Below are positions 27,065-37,521 of a DNA stretch of 64,000 bases, piece after piece. The translations under genes were made by a program, and so were the position numbers. The notes under the pieces are model-generated. The model did no database searches. It saw nothing but the letters and a program-made list of their open reading frames with translations, and was not told the DNA's origin. Position 1 is the stretch's first letter; the number at the start of each line of letters is the position of its first letter. The DNA is taken from the NCBI RefSeq assembly GCF_035989885.1, contig NZ_CP108518.1, positions 4,696,001 through 4,760,000 on the forward strand. The letters run 5' to 3'. This stretch comes from Streptomyces sp. NBC_01232 (GTDB lineage Bacteria > Actinomycetota > Actinomycetes > Streptomycetales > Streptomycetaceae).

Positions 27065-27288
27065 GGGGTGGGTGTGCCGGTGTCCGGTGCCGCCGCCGCA
27101 CGAGGGAGGACCGCCGCCGGGCGGAGCCCGGTTTTCGGAAGGGAAGGGCGGCACTCCGCGCGGCGGCCCCCGCACCCCGGGAGGGAAGCGGCGAAACACC
27201 GAATTCCGGAAACTTACCGGCTCGGAACGGCCGCGGCGTTACCGTCCCTTCACGGCAATTACCGGCCACCGCGCCCGGAGGAGACACC

Positions 27289-27474
27289 ATGACCACTCAG
27301 CCCGCGTGGCGGAAGTCCTCGTTCTGCAGTGAGGGCGACGCCTGCGTCTACGTCGCGACGGCGCCCGGCGCCCTCGTCAAGGTCGCCGACCGCGCCGACC
27401 CCGCCCACCTCGTCCTCGCCACCACCCAGGCCGCCTGGGCCGACTTCCTGCGTGCGGTCAAAGAGACCGGCTGA
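27289..27474 (+). CDS. DUF397 domain protein
   Basis: 61 aa, full length for DUF397, with the hallmark WRKSSFCSEGDACVYVA near the N-terminus and a late AWADFLRAVK helix. A strong GGAGGAG lies 6 nt upstream of the ATG. In Streptomyces such proteins normally pair with an XRE-type (WhiJ/BldB-linked) regulator encoded next door; none is adjacent here, so it is an orphan. Confidence 0.88.
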   Translation: MTTQPAWRKSSFCSEGDACVYVATAPGALVKVADRADPAHLVLATTQAAWADFLRAVKETG

Positions 27475-27542
27475 GGGACCCGCCGCGCCGCGCCGCGTCC
27501 ACGATCAGGGGATTTTGTCCGATTAGCGCGTATCTTCGGCCC

Positions 27543-28136
27543 ATGCCCACGCCCTACGGATCCCGCGGCGGCATGGCGTTCAGCGCCGCTGAGCTGCACC
27601 TGCTCAGGCGCCTCCTCGCCCACGCCCTTCAGTCCTCCTCGGCCCCCCTGGCGGCCGAGGAGGTCCAGGACTGCCTGCGTCTCGCGCAGTCGGTGGACGA
27701 CGCGGTCCAGGAGGCGGGCCGGCTCAGAGCGTTCCTCCTCGCGGACCTCGCCCGCTACCGCGGCGCCCTGCCCGGCAGCCTCTCCGGCTATCTGGAGCTG
27801 CTGCAGGACGCGCTGGCGGCCGGGTACGAGCCCGAGCCCGACGACCTCGCCGCCCTGCGCGCGCTCCGGGCCAATCCGGTCGCCGCCGCGCTGCTGGAAC
27901 GGGTCCGGACCGTCGCGGAGCGCTCCGTGCGCCGGCGGCTGTCGACCGCCCCCGCTCCCCGTACCCGGCTGCTGGCCCTGGCCGGCGGCAAGGACAAGGA
28001 CGATCAGCCGCCGCGCCCGGCGCCGCGCCCCGAGGAGCCGCCGCGCCCCGAGCGTCCGATCCCGACCCCCGGCGAGGTGTTCCCGCCGCGCCGCAAGCCC
28101 GCCCCGCCCCCGGCGGCCGGGCGGGCCGCCGGGTAG
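27543..28136 (+). CDS. conserved hypothetical protein with Pro-rich tail
   Basis: 197 aa. The first ~145 residues are predicted mostly helical (AAELHLLRRLLAHALQ; CLRLAQSVDDAVQEAGRLRAFLLADLARYRGALPG) and are followed by a Pro/Arg-rich tail. No catalytic motif or signal peptide. It begins 68 bp after the DUF397 gene, same strand. Probably a cytoplasmic Streptomyces-specific protein. Function unknown. Confidence 0.7.
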   Translation: MPTPYGSRGGMAFSAAELHLLRRLLAHALQSSSAPLAAEEVQDCLRLAQSVDDAVQEAGRLRAFLLADLARYRGALPGSLSGYLELLQDALAAGYEPEPDDLAALRALRANPVAAALLERVRTVAERSVRRRLSTAPAPRTRLLALAGGKDKDDQPPRPAPRPEEPPRPERPIPTPGEVFPPRRKPAPPPAAGRAAG

Positions 28137-28150
28137 CTACGCTGTGGGGC

Positions 28151-28315
28151 ATGGACTACGTCTCCGCGCTCGTGCCCCCCTTTGTGATGGCCGTGTTCTT
28201 CATCGCTCTCGTCGTGACGATCGTGAAGAGCCAGGGCGGCGCCAACAAGGCCAAGGAGGACGCGGCGGTCGACGCCGTGATCGCCCGGGCCGAGGCCGCC
28301 CAGCAGCAGAAGTAA
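28151..28315 (+). CDS. 54-aa single-pass membrane protein
   Basis: MDYVSALVPPFVMAVFFIAL... followed by a charged, Ala/Glu-rich tail ending AAQQQK. Residues ~7-26 form one TM helix with a cytoplasmic helical tail. It lies 14 bp after the previous gene and is probably co-transcribed. The conserved-looking N-terminus and in-frame start/stop support a real small gene. Function unknown. Confidence 0.65.
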   Translation: MDYVSALVPPFVMAVFFIALVVTIVKSQGGANKAKEDAAVDAVIARAEAAQQQK

Positions 28316-28404
28316 CCCCGAGGGCGTGCGGCTTCACCGGCCGCGCGCCCGATTTTGTTGCGCGTTGCCGAGTGAATAGTCGGGCAATTCCGCACAAGCC
28401 GCAC

Positions 28405-28410
28405 TATCGT
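28405..28410 (+). promoter_or_regulatory. candidate -10 element for a leaderless BlaI-family mRNA
   Basis: TATCGT fits the TANNNT -10 consensus and ends 6 nt before the GTG start at 28417, which has no Shine-Dalgarno sequence. Upstream, ATAGT and ACTAT (about 28374 and 28403) form a spaced inverted repeat that could serve autoregulation. Confidence 0.35.
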
Positions 28411-28416
28411 GCTGGT

Positions 28417-28869
28417 GTGCCTCGCCCCCTGGGAGAACTCGAAGACGCCGTGATGACACGGGTGTGGCAGTGGAACCGCCCGGTCACCGTTCGGGAAGTA
28501 CTGGAAGACCTCCAGCAGGAACGGTCCATCGCGTACACCACGGTCATGACCGTTATGGACAATCTTCATCAGAAGGGCTGGGTCCGCAGGGAAGCCGAAG
28601 GCCGCGCCTATCGATATACCGCGGTCTCCACCCGCGCCGCCTACTCGGCCGCACTGATGAACGAAGCCTGGTCGACGAGCGACAACCCCGCGGCCGCCCT
28701 CGTGGCCTTCTTCGGCATGATGTCCGCGGAACAGCGGGAAGCCCTCCGGGACGCCGTGCGGGTCGTCCAGCACGACGACGAGTCCGGGGCCGACGCCGCC
28801 CCCGAAGCCCCCGCTGCGCCGCCCGCCGAAGGGGACTCCGCCGAGCGCCCCGAGGAGCCGGGGCGATAG
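28417..28869 (+). CDS. BlaI/MecI/CopY-family transcriptional repressor
   Basis: 150 aa from the GTG at 28417 (PRPLGELEDAVMTRVW). The N-terminal winged helix is canonical: LGELEDAVMTRVWQWNRPVTV, LQQERSIAYTTVMTVMDNLHQKGWV and REAEGRAYRYTAV. The C-terminal dimerisation part is followed by an Ala/Pro/Glu-rich tail. No BlaR1/MecR1 sensor protease or beta-lactamase gene is adjacent, so its signal and targets are unknown. Confidence 0.9.
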   Translation: MPRPLGELEDAVMTRVWQWNRPVTVREVLEDLQQERSIAYTTVMTVMDNLHQKGWVRREAEGRAYRYTAVSTRAAYSAALMNEAWSTSDNPAAALVAFFGMMSAEQREALRDAVRVVQHDDESGADAAPEAPAAPPAEGDSAERPEEPGR

Positions 28870-28880
28870 CGTCCGCAGCC

Positions 28881-29411
28881 ATGGGAGAGTTTTCCTCTGC
28901 ACATGCAGAAACAGTGACGATCCGCCGTGCCCGCACGCGTGATGTTCCCGCGCTGCGCCGCCTGCTCGACCAGTACGTGCAGCAGCGGATCCTGCTCGAC
29001 AAAGCACCGGTCGTCCTTTACGAGGACATCCAGGAGTTCTGGGTCGCGGAACGCGAGTCCGACGGTCAGGTCGTAGGCTGCGGCGCTCTCCACGTGATGT
29101 GGGAAGACCTTGCCGAAGTACGCACTCTCGCCGTCGACCGTGACTTGAAGGGCGGCGGAGTCGGTCATCAGGTGCTGGAGCAGTTGTTGCGCACCGCCCG
29201 CACGCTCGGGGTGAGCCGGGTTTTCTGCCTCACCTTCGAAGTCGAGTTCTTCGCGAAGCACGGCTTCGTCGAGATCGGCGAGACCCCGGTCAAGACCGAT
29301 GTCTACATGGAGCTCCTGCGTTCCTATGACGAGGGTGTCGCCGAGTTCCTCGGTCTCGAACGAGTGAAGCCGAACACCTTGGGCAACAGTCGGATGCTTC
29401 TGCACCTCTGA
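28881..29411 (+). CDS. argA: amino-acid N-acetyltransferase (ArgA-like GNAT)
   Basis: 176 aa from the ATG at 28881. It is a single GNAT domain: VTIRRARTRDVPALRRLLDQY, EFWVAERESDGQVVGCGALHV, EVRTLAVDRDLKGGGVGHQVL (acetyl-CoA loop) and a C-terminal VKPNTLGNSRMLLHL. The last motif and overall length match the short ArgA of Mycobacterium tuberculosis (Rv2747), which acetylates glutamate/glutamine in the first step of arginine synthesis. It starts 11 bp after the BlaI-like gene. Assignment rests on family resemblance. Confidence 0.85.
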   Translation: MGEFSSAHAETVTIRRARTRDVPALRRLLDQYVQQRILLDKAPVVLYEDIQEFWVAERESDGQVVGCGALHVMWEDLAEVRTLAVDRDLKGGGVGHQVLEQLLRTARTLGVSRVFCLTFEVEFFAKHGFVEIGETPVKTDVYMELLRSYDEGVAEFLGLERVKPNTLGNSRMLLHL

Positions 29412-29576
29412 TCGATGGCCTCAGCTTTTCCGGCGCTCCGCGCACCTGTGGCCTATGTCCGAATCGCGCACGTTTCCCGCCCTGTTGCGGTCTCGAACCT
29501 CTCCCCGGGGGTTTGTGTTTTCCAGGCAAAAGCGGTTTCCTTTCCGCGTACTGCTTTTCGATGAAAGGAAATCCCG

Positions 29577-29915
29577 GTGGCACAGAAGGTTCAGGTCCTT
29601 CTTGTCGACGACCTCGACGGTGGCGAGGCGGACGAGACGGTGACGTTCGCTCTGGATGGCAAGACCTACGAGATCGACCTCACCACCGCCAACGCTGAAA
29701 AGCTCCGCGGTCTGCTCGACCCGTACACCAAGGGCGGCCGCCGCACCGGTGGCCGTGCCACCGCCGCCCGCGCCAAGGGCCGCGGCTCCGTGGCGACCGG
29801 ACACCCGGACACCGCGGAGATCCGCGCGTGGGCCAAGGAGAACAACTACAACGTGAACGATCGCGGTCGCGTCCCGGCCGAGATCCGCGAGGCCTACGAG
29901 AAGGCCAAGGGCTGA
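29577..29915 (+). CDS. lsr2: Lsr2 nucleoid-associated protein
   Basis: 112 aa from a GTG start with AAAGGAAA upstream. The N-terminal dimerisation domain (AQKVQVLLVDDLDGGEADETVTF) and the C-terminal DNA-binding domain (IRAWAKENNYNVNDRGRVPAEIREAYEKA) with the AT-minor-groove-binding RGR are both present. Lsr2 is the actinobacterial H-NS analogue that silences AT-rich and foreign DNA. The 165-bp leader (29412-29576) is AT-richer than its surroundings, which is compatible with self-binding. Its 3' end overlaps the convergent gene by 22 nt. Confidence 0.96.
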   Translation: MAQKVQVLLVDDLDGGEADETVTFALDGKTYEIDLTTANAEKLRGLLDPYTKGGRRTGGRATAARAKGRGSVATGHPDTAEIRAWAKENNYNVNDRGRVPAEIREAYEKAKG

Positions 29916-30487
29916 CGGACCCCTTTCGTACGCCGCCCCAGGCGCGCCCGGTGGCATTCCGTCGCCGCCGCCGCCACCAGGCGTGCGAGATCGGGCCCGC
30001 GAGCGGGTCCGGCGGCCCGCCCGGGACCGGGCAGGGCCGGCAGCAGTGCCTCACACCCCTGCTCGGGGGGTCGCAGCCACACGGCGGCCCCCCGAGGGCT
30101 TTCTCCCGGGTGCCCCGGGGGAGCCGGGGCGGTGATCCGGCCACCCGCACCCAGGGCGGTCAGATCGAGGGCGACCCCGCCCCATTCCAGCCAGTCGAGC
30201 AGCCCGTCCAGCTCCTCTGCGCTCCCGGCGGCCACCAGGAACCGCATCCGGCGCCCCATCACCGCCACCGGGCCAGTGGGGACCGGCCTGCGCAGCAGTG
30301 CGGCACCCGCGTCGGACGGCAGCTCCAGCACGTCGAACCGGATCCCGGTCGCGAGCTGGGCGGGCGGCCCGCCCGTGACGGTCCAGCCGAGCACTCTCCC
30401 GTACCAGGAGGCGTACGCGTCCCCCTCGGGCGCCACGCGGGGCATCGGCACGGTCGGCGGGGCGAGCGGCGGGATGGTTGTGGCCAT
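29894..30487 (-). CDS. hypothetical protein, weakly like the N-domain of bifunctional primase/polymerase proteins
   Basis: 197 aa with a Pro-rich start (IPPLAPPTVPMPRVAPEG). WYGRVLGWTVTGG, RFDVLELPSDAGAALLRR, GRRMRFLVAAG and a late GGRITAPAPPGHPG...VWLRPP follow the order of segments seen in Streptomyces proteins annotated as bifunctional DNA primase/polymerase N-terminal domain, but I cannot identify its catalytic acidic residues. It is convergent with lsr2 and overlaps it by 22 nt. Function uncertain. Confidence 0.65.
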   Translation of the reverse strand: MATTIPPLAPPTVPMPRVAPEGDAYASWYGRVLGWTVTGGPPAQLATGIRFDVLELPSDAGAALLRRPVPTGPVAVMGRRMRFLVAAGSAEELDGLLDWLEWGGVALDLTALGAGGRITAPAPPGHPGESPRGAAVWLRPPEQGCEALLPALPGPGRAAGPARGPDLARLVAAAATECHRARLGRRTKGVRQPLAFS

Positions 30488-30605
30488 GTCCGGAGCAACT
30501 TCCGAAACGTCGCGGGGTTACGCTCGATGTGACACACCGCACTCATCTACATGCGGAACGTAAACATCCATGCAGCCCGGAGTCCCGCATTCGGGACGGA
30601 ACTGT

Positions 30606-30619
30606 GTTCGCCCTTAGCG
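30606..30619. promoter_or_regulatory. candidate ClgR box 1 upstream of clpC
   Basis: GTTCGC-CCTTA-GCG matches the ClgR operator consensus GTTCGCN5GCG reported for Streptomyces clp and lon promoters. It lies 332 bp upstream of the clpC start in a 463-bp region (30488-30950) that holds no convincing gene. Confidence 0.6.
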
Positions 30620-30711
30620 GAGGGAACCGGTGCCGCGGGCATGGAGTGTCAGTCCTTACGGGTAAGACATTCCTAGTGGATCGGGGCGACACGCTGATTT
30701 GACGGGCCTAC

Positions 30712-30725
30712 GTTCGCCATCGGCG
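30712..30725. promoter_or_regulatory. candidate ClgR box 2 upstream of clpC
   Basis: GTTCGC-CATCG-GCG is a second exact match to GTTCGCN5GCG, 106 bp after box 1. TTGACG at 30699-30704 just upstream resembles a -35 hexamer. ClgR is an activator of clpC in Streptomyces, so this is likely the regulatory region of clpC. Confidence 0.6.
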
Positions 30726-30950
30726 TACACGCGTGACGGGTATCTGCCTGGCCTGCGGGAACATCGTCTCGCACCATCGAGTTGGAGCAGTTGTCGGCTC
30801 TTCGGGCCGGTTTTCCCGCTGATGCAGGGGTGAGCCGCGGACGGATGTCGGCAGTTGGAATGAGCTGTCCCGCCCCGCGGGACTAGCATGCGGAAGGACA
30901 GGGCGGGGACCGACCCCGAACTGCCCGACCGCTCTGAGGAGCGATAAACG

Positions 30951-33476
<2,526 letters not shown>

Positions 33477-33500
33477 GCGCGACCGAGCGGTGAAGCGGTA

Positions 33501-33544
33501 AAAGGGGCGGCCCCGGGACTGAAGAGTCCCGGGGCCGCCCCTTT
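33501..33544. terminator. strong hairpin terminator after clpC
   Basis: A perfect 20-bp stem (AAAGGGGCGGCCCCGGGACT and its complement) around a GAAG loop. A-rich and T-rich ends make it bidirectional, serving clpC and the convergent NACHT gene. Confidence 0.95.
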
Positions 33545-33559
33545 CGGCACGGTCGCGGG

Positions 33560-36523
33560 TCACTGCTCGTAGGCCATGGGGAAGGGCTTCACCTCTGCGT
33601 ACGGGAACCGCTGCGCCAGCGTCTCCTCCATCCCCGGCGGCAGCATCTCGTCCCCGTACAGCAGCAGGGTTTGCAGCGACGGCAGCCGGGCGTGCTCCAC
33701 GAGTCCCTCCAGTGCCTCGTCCGGTACGGCGAGCTCCTCCAGCCCCTCCAGCCGGGACAGCTCCTCCCAGTCCGCCCGCCCGTGCGGCCGCCAGCGGTGG
33801 CCGAGGTTCAGGACGCGCAGCCGCGTGTGCCGGCCCAGATCCGTCACGTCCACCGAAGGGGCCTCCAGGCACAGCATTTCCAGGTCCGCCCCGGGTGCGA
33901 GGTCGCGCGCCGACCAGGGATACGACGCGTACAGGTCCAGGGAGCGCAGCAGGGGCCAGCTCGCGATGGCCTCGCCCACGCCCGGCGCGTCCACGTGGAG
34001 GGTGGCATCCCTCACGGGCAGACCGCTCAGGCCCGTCACATCGGTGAGCCTGAAGCACCCGTCGATGTACAGCTTCTCCAGCAGGGTCTGGCCACGGAGG
34101 AAGTCCAGGTCGCGGAGGTCCACGAGCCGGGACAGGCTCAGGTCCTTCACCTGGACGCGCGAGAGCAGCGCGGACAGGGCGCGGGGGGACACGTCGTCGA
34201 AGACGAAGAGCCCCGGCGGGCGCGCGAACGTGTCCAGGGCGTCGGCCTGGGCGTCGAGGCGGAGCCGGAGGGGGGTCGCGTCATGCGGGAGGTGTTCGAT
34301 CACCTCCCGGGCGTACTGCCGGGCGTCGTAGCGGCCCCACAGCGAGACGAGGGCCCGGTGGACCTCGCGCGGCGGGGACTCCCGGAAACCGGCCAGATAG
34401 GGGATCGCCCGCTCCGAGAGCGTCTCGCCGGCGGCGGTGACGGCCATCAGGGCCTCGTCCGCGTCCGCCGTCGCGGGGTCGGCCAGCAGCTCCAGCACCA
34501 GCGGGCCGGTCCGGCCCAGTTCCTCGGCCTCCTCGATGCTCCGAGGCGGCAGCAGGTGCCGTACGGCGGCCTCGGCCTCGGCGCGCAGGGCGGGATCGAG
34601 CTCGGTCGCGTACTGCAGGGAGGCGTAGGCGAGGATCACGGACCGGTTGGTCCCGCGGGCCAGCAGGGCCCGGATGATCTCGGTGCGCTCGCGCGGGCGG
34701 CCCTGGGCCACCGCCATGCGGACGACGTCCTCCCACTGGTCGTCCTCCGCGTGCCCGGTCAGCTCGCCGAGGCTGCCCTCGTCCAGGGCCGCCCGCGCGC
34801 CGAGGAAGTCCTGGAAGGTGCGGTGGACGAACTCGACGGTGTCCACCGTCGGGGCCCGCAGCAGGCCGGTGCGCTCCAGGAAGTGCGCGAACACGGCCGG
34901 TGCGGCGCCGAGGACACCGGCGGCCGGTACGGCGGGCAGCGCGTGCGCGATCAGGGCCTCGGCCCGGGAGCGGTCCATCTCGGTGCGGCCGTTGCGGATC
35001 AGCCAGTACGCGAGCCGCTGGAGCAGCTGGAGCTGGGGTTCCTCGGCCAGGTCGGGCAGGCGCAGCCCGCGCTCGCGGTCCCGGCGGTGCAGCAGCATCG
35101 ACAGGGCGGCCGCGTAGAGCTCCTTGCGGCCCGAGGGGAGGACGCCCCGGCGCTCCCGGTGCAGGGCGCAGATCATGCCGCACAGCAGCGGGTTGGTGGC
35201 CAGCCTGGCCAGGTCGGGTGTGCGGCGTACGGAGTCCAGCAGCTGTTCCCGGTACTCCGGCGGGGTGTGCTCCGCGGCCGCGTGCCAGCGCTCGATGAAG
35301 GCCCGTACGTTCGCCGGGTTCATCGGGGCGAGGGTCACCTCGGAGAAGTCCACGGCGGCCAGCCAGTTCTGCCGGACCGCCGAGGGCCGGGAGGTCACCA
35401 GCCAGCGGTTGCCGGGGCAGGCGGTGATCAGGTCGGCCAGCCAGTCCCGGGCGCGTTCGCGCTCGGCCTCCGGGATCTCGTCGATGCCGTCGACCAGCAG
35501 CAGGGCGCGACCGTCGCGCAGGACGCGGCCCTCCCAGCCCTCGGGCGCCTCCCCGGCCAGCGGGGTGCCGGCGAGGAAGTCGCGGGGTGCGGGGAGCCGC
35601 TCGCCGTGCCGGGTCAGCGTGCGCAGGGGCAGGACGTACGGGATCGGCCCGTCGCCCGAGGCGCGGGCGGCGCAGACGGCGAGCCACTGGATGAGGGTGG
35701 TCTTGCCGGATCCGGCCTCGCCGCGCAGCAGGACGCGGTGGTGCTCGTCCAGGAGCCGGTCGGCGGGCAGGGAGTAGGGGCCGGGGTGCGCGCCGGATCC
35801 GGCCCCGGCCGCCGCTGCGGGGGCGGCGGTGACCTCCAGGCTCACGTAGGCCGTGTCCAGCGGCCAGCGCGACGATCCGGGCGCCAGGTCCAGGCCGAAG
35901 ATGGTGAGCGCGCTGTGGCGCCGGGCCAGGTAGTCCAGGTAGCGGGCCTCGAAGGCGCTGTCGCGGCCGTCCTGGCGGGGGACGCGGGTCAGCAGCTCGT
36001 CCACCTTGGCGATCGTCTCGGCGTGCAGCCGGCTCTGGTCGACCAGGGTCGCGGCCACGAAGGTGGAGCGCTGGGTGAAGAAGTTCAGGATGTGCAGGCA
36101 GGCCAGGTCGACGAGGCGGTCGTGGAAGAGCCCGGCGTCCCGGGAGAGCCCGGGGTGCGGGGCGGCGGCCCGGAGCCTGCGGGCGAAGGCCCGTGGTCCG
36201 AGGCGGACGGCCTCCACGTCGGAGAGGGAGAGGTCGCCCAGCGCGTGCAGGGTGGCGGCGAGCGCGGCCGCCACGCCGGCCTCCTCGCCCGGGGGGAGGG
36301 GGCGCTCCCCGGGGGCCCGCAGGGCCTCGCGCACGATGCGGTCGGCCAGCCTGCGCAGGTCCGCCGCGTCGAGGTCGCGCTTCTCGCGCCACGCCACGTA
36401 GGAGGCGATGCGCTGCGGCCGGTCCACCAGGCCGGCGCCCGGGCCTTCCGTCCGTAAGAGCTTCTTGATCAGGGGAGCCACGACCCCCGAGGCCAGCCGG
36501 ATCCCCACCACGGATGCGTCCAC
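33560..36523 (-). CDS. NACHT-domain STAND NTPase with C-terminal leucine-rich-like repeats (bNACHT, NLR-like)
   Basis: 987 aa. An N-terminal helical domain (VGIRLASGVVAPLIKKLL...; ARYLDYLARRHSALTIFGLDL) precedes a NACHT NTPase with Walker A GEAGSGKT (268-275), Walker B LLLVDGIDE (341-349), LVTSRPSAV (sensor-type Arg) and FVHRTFQDFLGA. The last ~300 residues contain leucine-rich-like repeats (LRSLDLYAS, LRVLNLGHR, LQTLLLYGD). This is the architecture of bacterial NLR-like proteins; several bNACHT proteins are known to protect against phage by abortive infection. The N-terminal effector type is not identified, so the defence role here is inferred. Single gene, no partners. Confidence 0.88.
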   Translation of the reverse strand: MDASVVGIRLASGVVAPLIKKLLRTEGPGAGLVDRPQRIASYVAWREKRDLDAADLRRLADRIVREALRAPGERPLPPGEEAGVAAALAATLHALGDLSLSDVEAVRLGPRAFARRLRAAAPHPGLSRDAGLFHDRLVDLACLHILNFFTQRSTFVAATLVDQSRLHAETIAKVDELLTRVPRQDGRDSAFEARYLDYLARRHSALTIFGLDLAPGSSRWPLDTAYVSLEVTAAPAAAAGAGSGAHPGPYSLPADRLLDEHHRVLLRGEAGSGKTTLIQWLAVCAARASGDGPIPYVLPLRTLTRHGERLPAPRDFLAGTPLAGEAPEGWEGRVLRDGRALLLVDGIDEIPEAERERARDWLADLITACPGNRWLVTSRPSAVRQNWLAAVDFSEVTLAPMNPANVRAFIERWHAAAEHTPPEYREQLLDSVRRTPDLARLATNPLLCGMICALHRERRGVLPSGRKELYAAALSMLLHRRDRERGLRLPDLAEEPQLQLLQRLAYWLIRNGRTEMDRSRAEALIAHALPAVPAAGVLGAAPAVFAHFLERTGLLRAPTVDTVEFVHRTFQDFLGARAALDEGSLGELTGHAEDDQWEDVVRMAVAQGRPRERTEIIRALLARGTNRSVILAYASLQYATELDPALRAEAEAAVRHLLPPRSIEEAEELGRTGPLVLELLADPATADADEALMAVTAAGETLSERAIPYLAGFRESPPREVHRALVSLWGRYDARQYAREVIEHLPHDATPLRLRLDAQADALDTFARPPGLFVFDDVSPRALSALLSRVQVKDLSLSRLVDLRDLDFLRGQTLLEKLYIDGCFRLTDVTGLSGLPVRDATLHVDAPGVGEAIASWPLLRSLDLYASYPWSARDLAPGADLEMLCLEAPSVDVTDLGRHTRLRVLNLGHRWRPHGRADWEELSRLEGLEELAVPDEALEGLVEHARLPSLQTLLLYGDEMLPPGMEETLAQRFPYAEVKPFPMAYEQ

Positions 36524-36866
36524 GAGCCCGGAGCGTAGTGCCGGTCACATTCGCGCGGGTCGGAATCGGTGCGGCCCGGCCGGGGCCGGTGACAAGCCGC
36601 ACAGGGCAATTCGGACATACTAGGGGGTTTCGTAGACCTGGAAGGGCCTGTGAGGGGGGTTTCGCCCCAGGCCAATCCCGTCAACGGGCCACGTCACTCC
36701 CGGGCCGCTACGAGCCCCGGTAGTGCAGGGGGACGTTTGGGGAAGTGCGGGGGCCCGGGTTACCAAGGATGAGCCAGCCCGGCACGCGCTTCATCGTGCC
36801 GGGTCACTTCATGCCTCTTACGGGTGTGAATCCCTTTCCTTTGTCCCCGGCCCCGGAGGTCTGCAC
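36524..36866. other. 343-bp intergenic region upstream of the M23 gene
   Basis: No gene is seen. It must carry the promoters of the divergent NACHT and M23 genes. A perfect 9-bp stem (CCCGGCACG / CGTGCCGGG, 36778-36803) and a GGGTGTGAATCCC stretch (about 36821-36833) lie just before the M23 start, suggesting a structured leader. Confidence 0.5.
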
Positions 36867-37460
36867 ATGTTCGCGAAGCGCGCCAACACCCGTCGTACCC
36901 GTATCGCCGTCGGCACCACCGTTCTCGGTGCGGTGCTGGCCCTCGGGGCGGGGACGACCGCTGCCTTCGCCGACGCCCCGCAGACGACCGTCACCGCCAA
37001 GGCGGCCGGTGCCGCAGGTGCCGCCGGCGCCGCGAAGACCGGCCTCTGGGACAAGCCGCTGGAGAACTACACGCTCTCCGCGACCTTCGGCAAGGGCGGC
37101 AACATGTGGTCCCACAAGCACTCCGGCCAGGACTTCGCCGTCCCGGTCGGCACCCCGGTCAAGGCCGCGGCCGCCGGTGTCGTCGTGAAGTCGGGCCCGA
37201 ACGGCGGCGGCGACGGCCCCGCGTACGGCAACGCCATCGTGATCAAGCACGCGAACAACACGTACTCGCAGTACGCGCACCTCTCGAAGCTCCAGGTCAA
37301 GATCGGCCAGAAGGTCAAGGCCTCGCAGCGCATCGCCCTGTCGGGCAACACCGGCAACTCCAGCGGCCCGCACCTGCACTTCGAGATCCGCACCACCCCG
37401 AACTACGGCTCCGCCGTCAACCCGGTGGCCTTCCTGCGCACCAACGGCGTCAGCATCTGA
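36867..37460 (+). CDS. secreted M23-family peptidase
   Basis: 197 aa from the ATG at 36867, with GGAGG 7 nt upstream. The signal peptide ends around AAFADA (residue 37). It is followed by an Ala/Gly linker and one M23 (lysostaphin-type) domain with the zinc ligands in HKHSGQDFAVP and HLHFEI, and the usual GNAIVIKHANNTYSQYAHLS. It should cleave peptidoglycan cross-bridges or stems. The structured leader suggests post-transcriptional control. Confidence 0.93.
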   Translation: MFAKRANTRRTRIAVGTTVLGAVLALGAGTTAAFADAPQTTVTAKAAGAAGAAGAAKTGLWDKPLENYTLSATFGKGGNMWSHKHSGQDFAVPVGTPVKAAAAGVVVKSGPNGGGDGPAYGNAIVIKHANNTYSQYAHLSKLQVKIGQKVKASQRIALSGNTGNSSGPHLHFEIRTTPNYGSAVNPVAFLRTNGVSI

Positions 37461-37521
37461 CCCGTCCGGGCCACCGCCCCCGCGGCACCCCTCGTACCGG
37501 CCGACCCGCTGCGCCCACCGA

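Noticed and set aside
30655..30666. CTTACGGGTAAG as an operator upstream of clpC
   Set aside because: A short 5-bp-arm palindrome that matches no regulator site I know (it is not a HAIR/HspR site).
30478..30702. 74-aa ORF upstream of clpC
   Set aside because: It covers a ClgR box, has no Shine-Dalgarno sequence and atypical composition; the region is better read as regulatory.
33671..36457. 928-codon open frame antisense to the NACHT gene
   Set aside because: Shadow of the real gene on the other strand; low-complexity composition.
36721..36866. Possible ydaO-type c-di-AMP riboswitch before the M23 peptidase gene
   Set aside because: GGGGGCCCGGGTTACC and GGGTGTGAATCCC recall part of the motif, but the conserved 3' module (CGAACCCGTCAGCTAAC type) is missing and there is no room before the ATG. 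A covariance search with the ydaO-yuaA model would decide.
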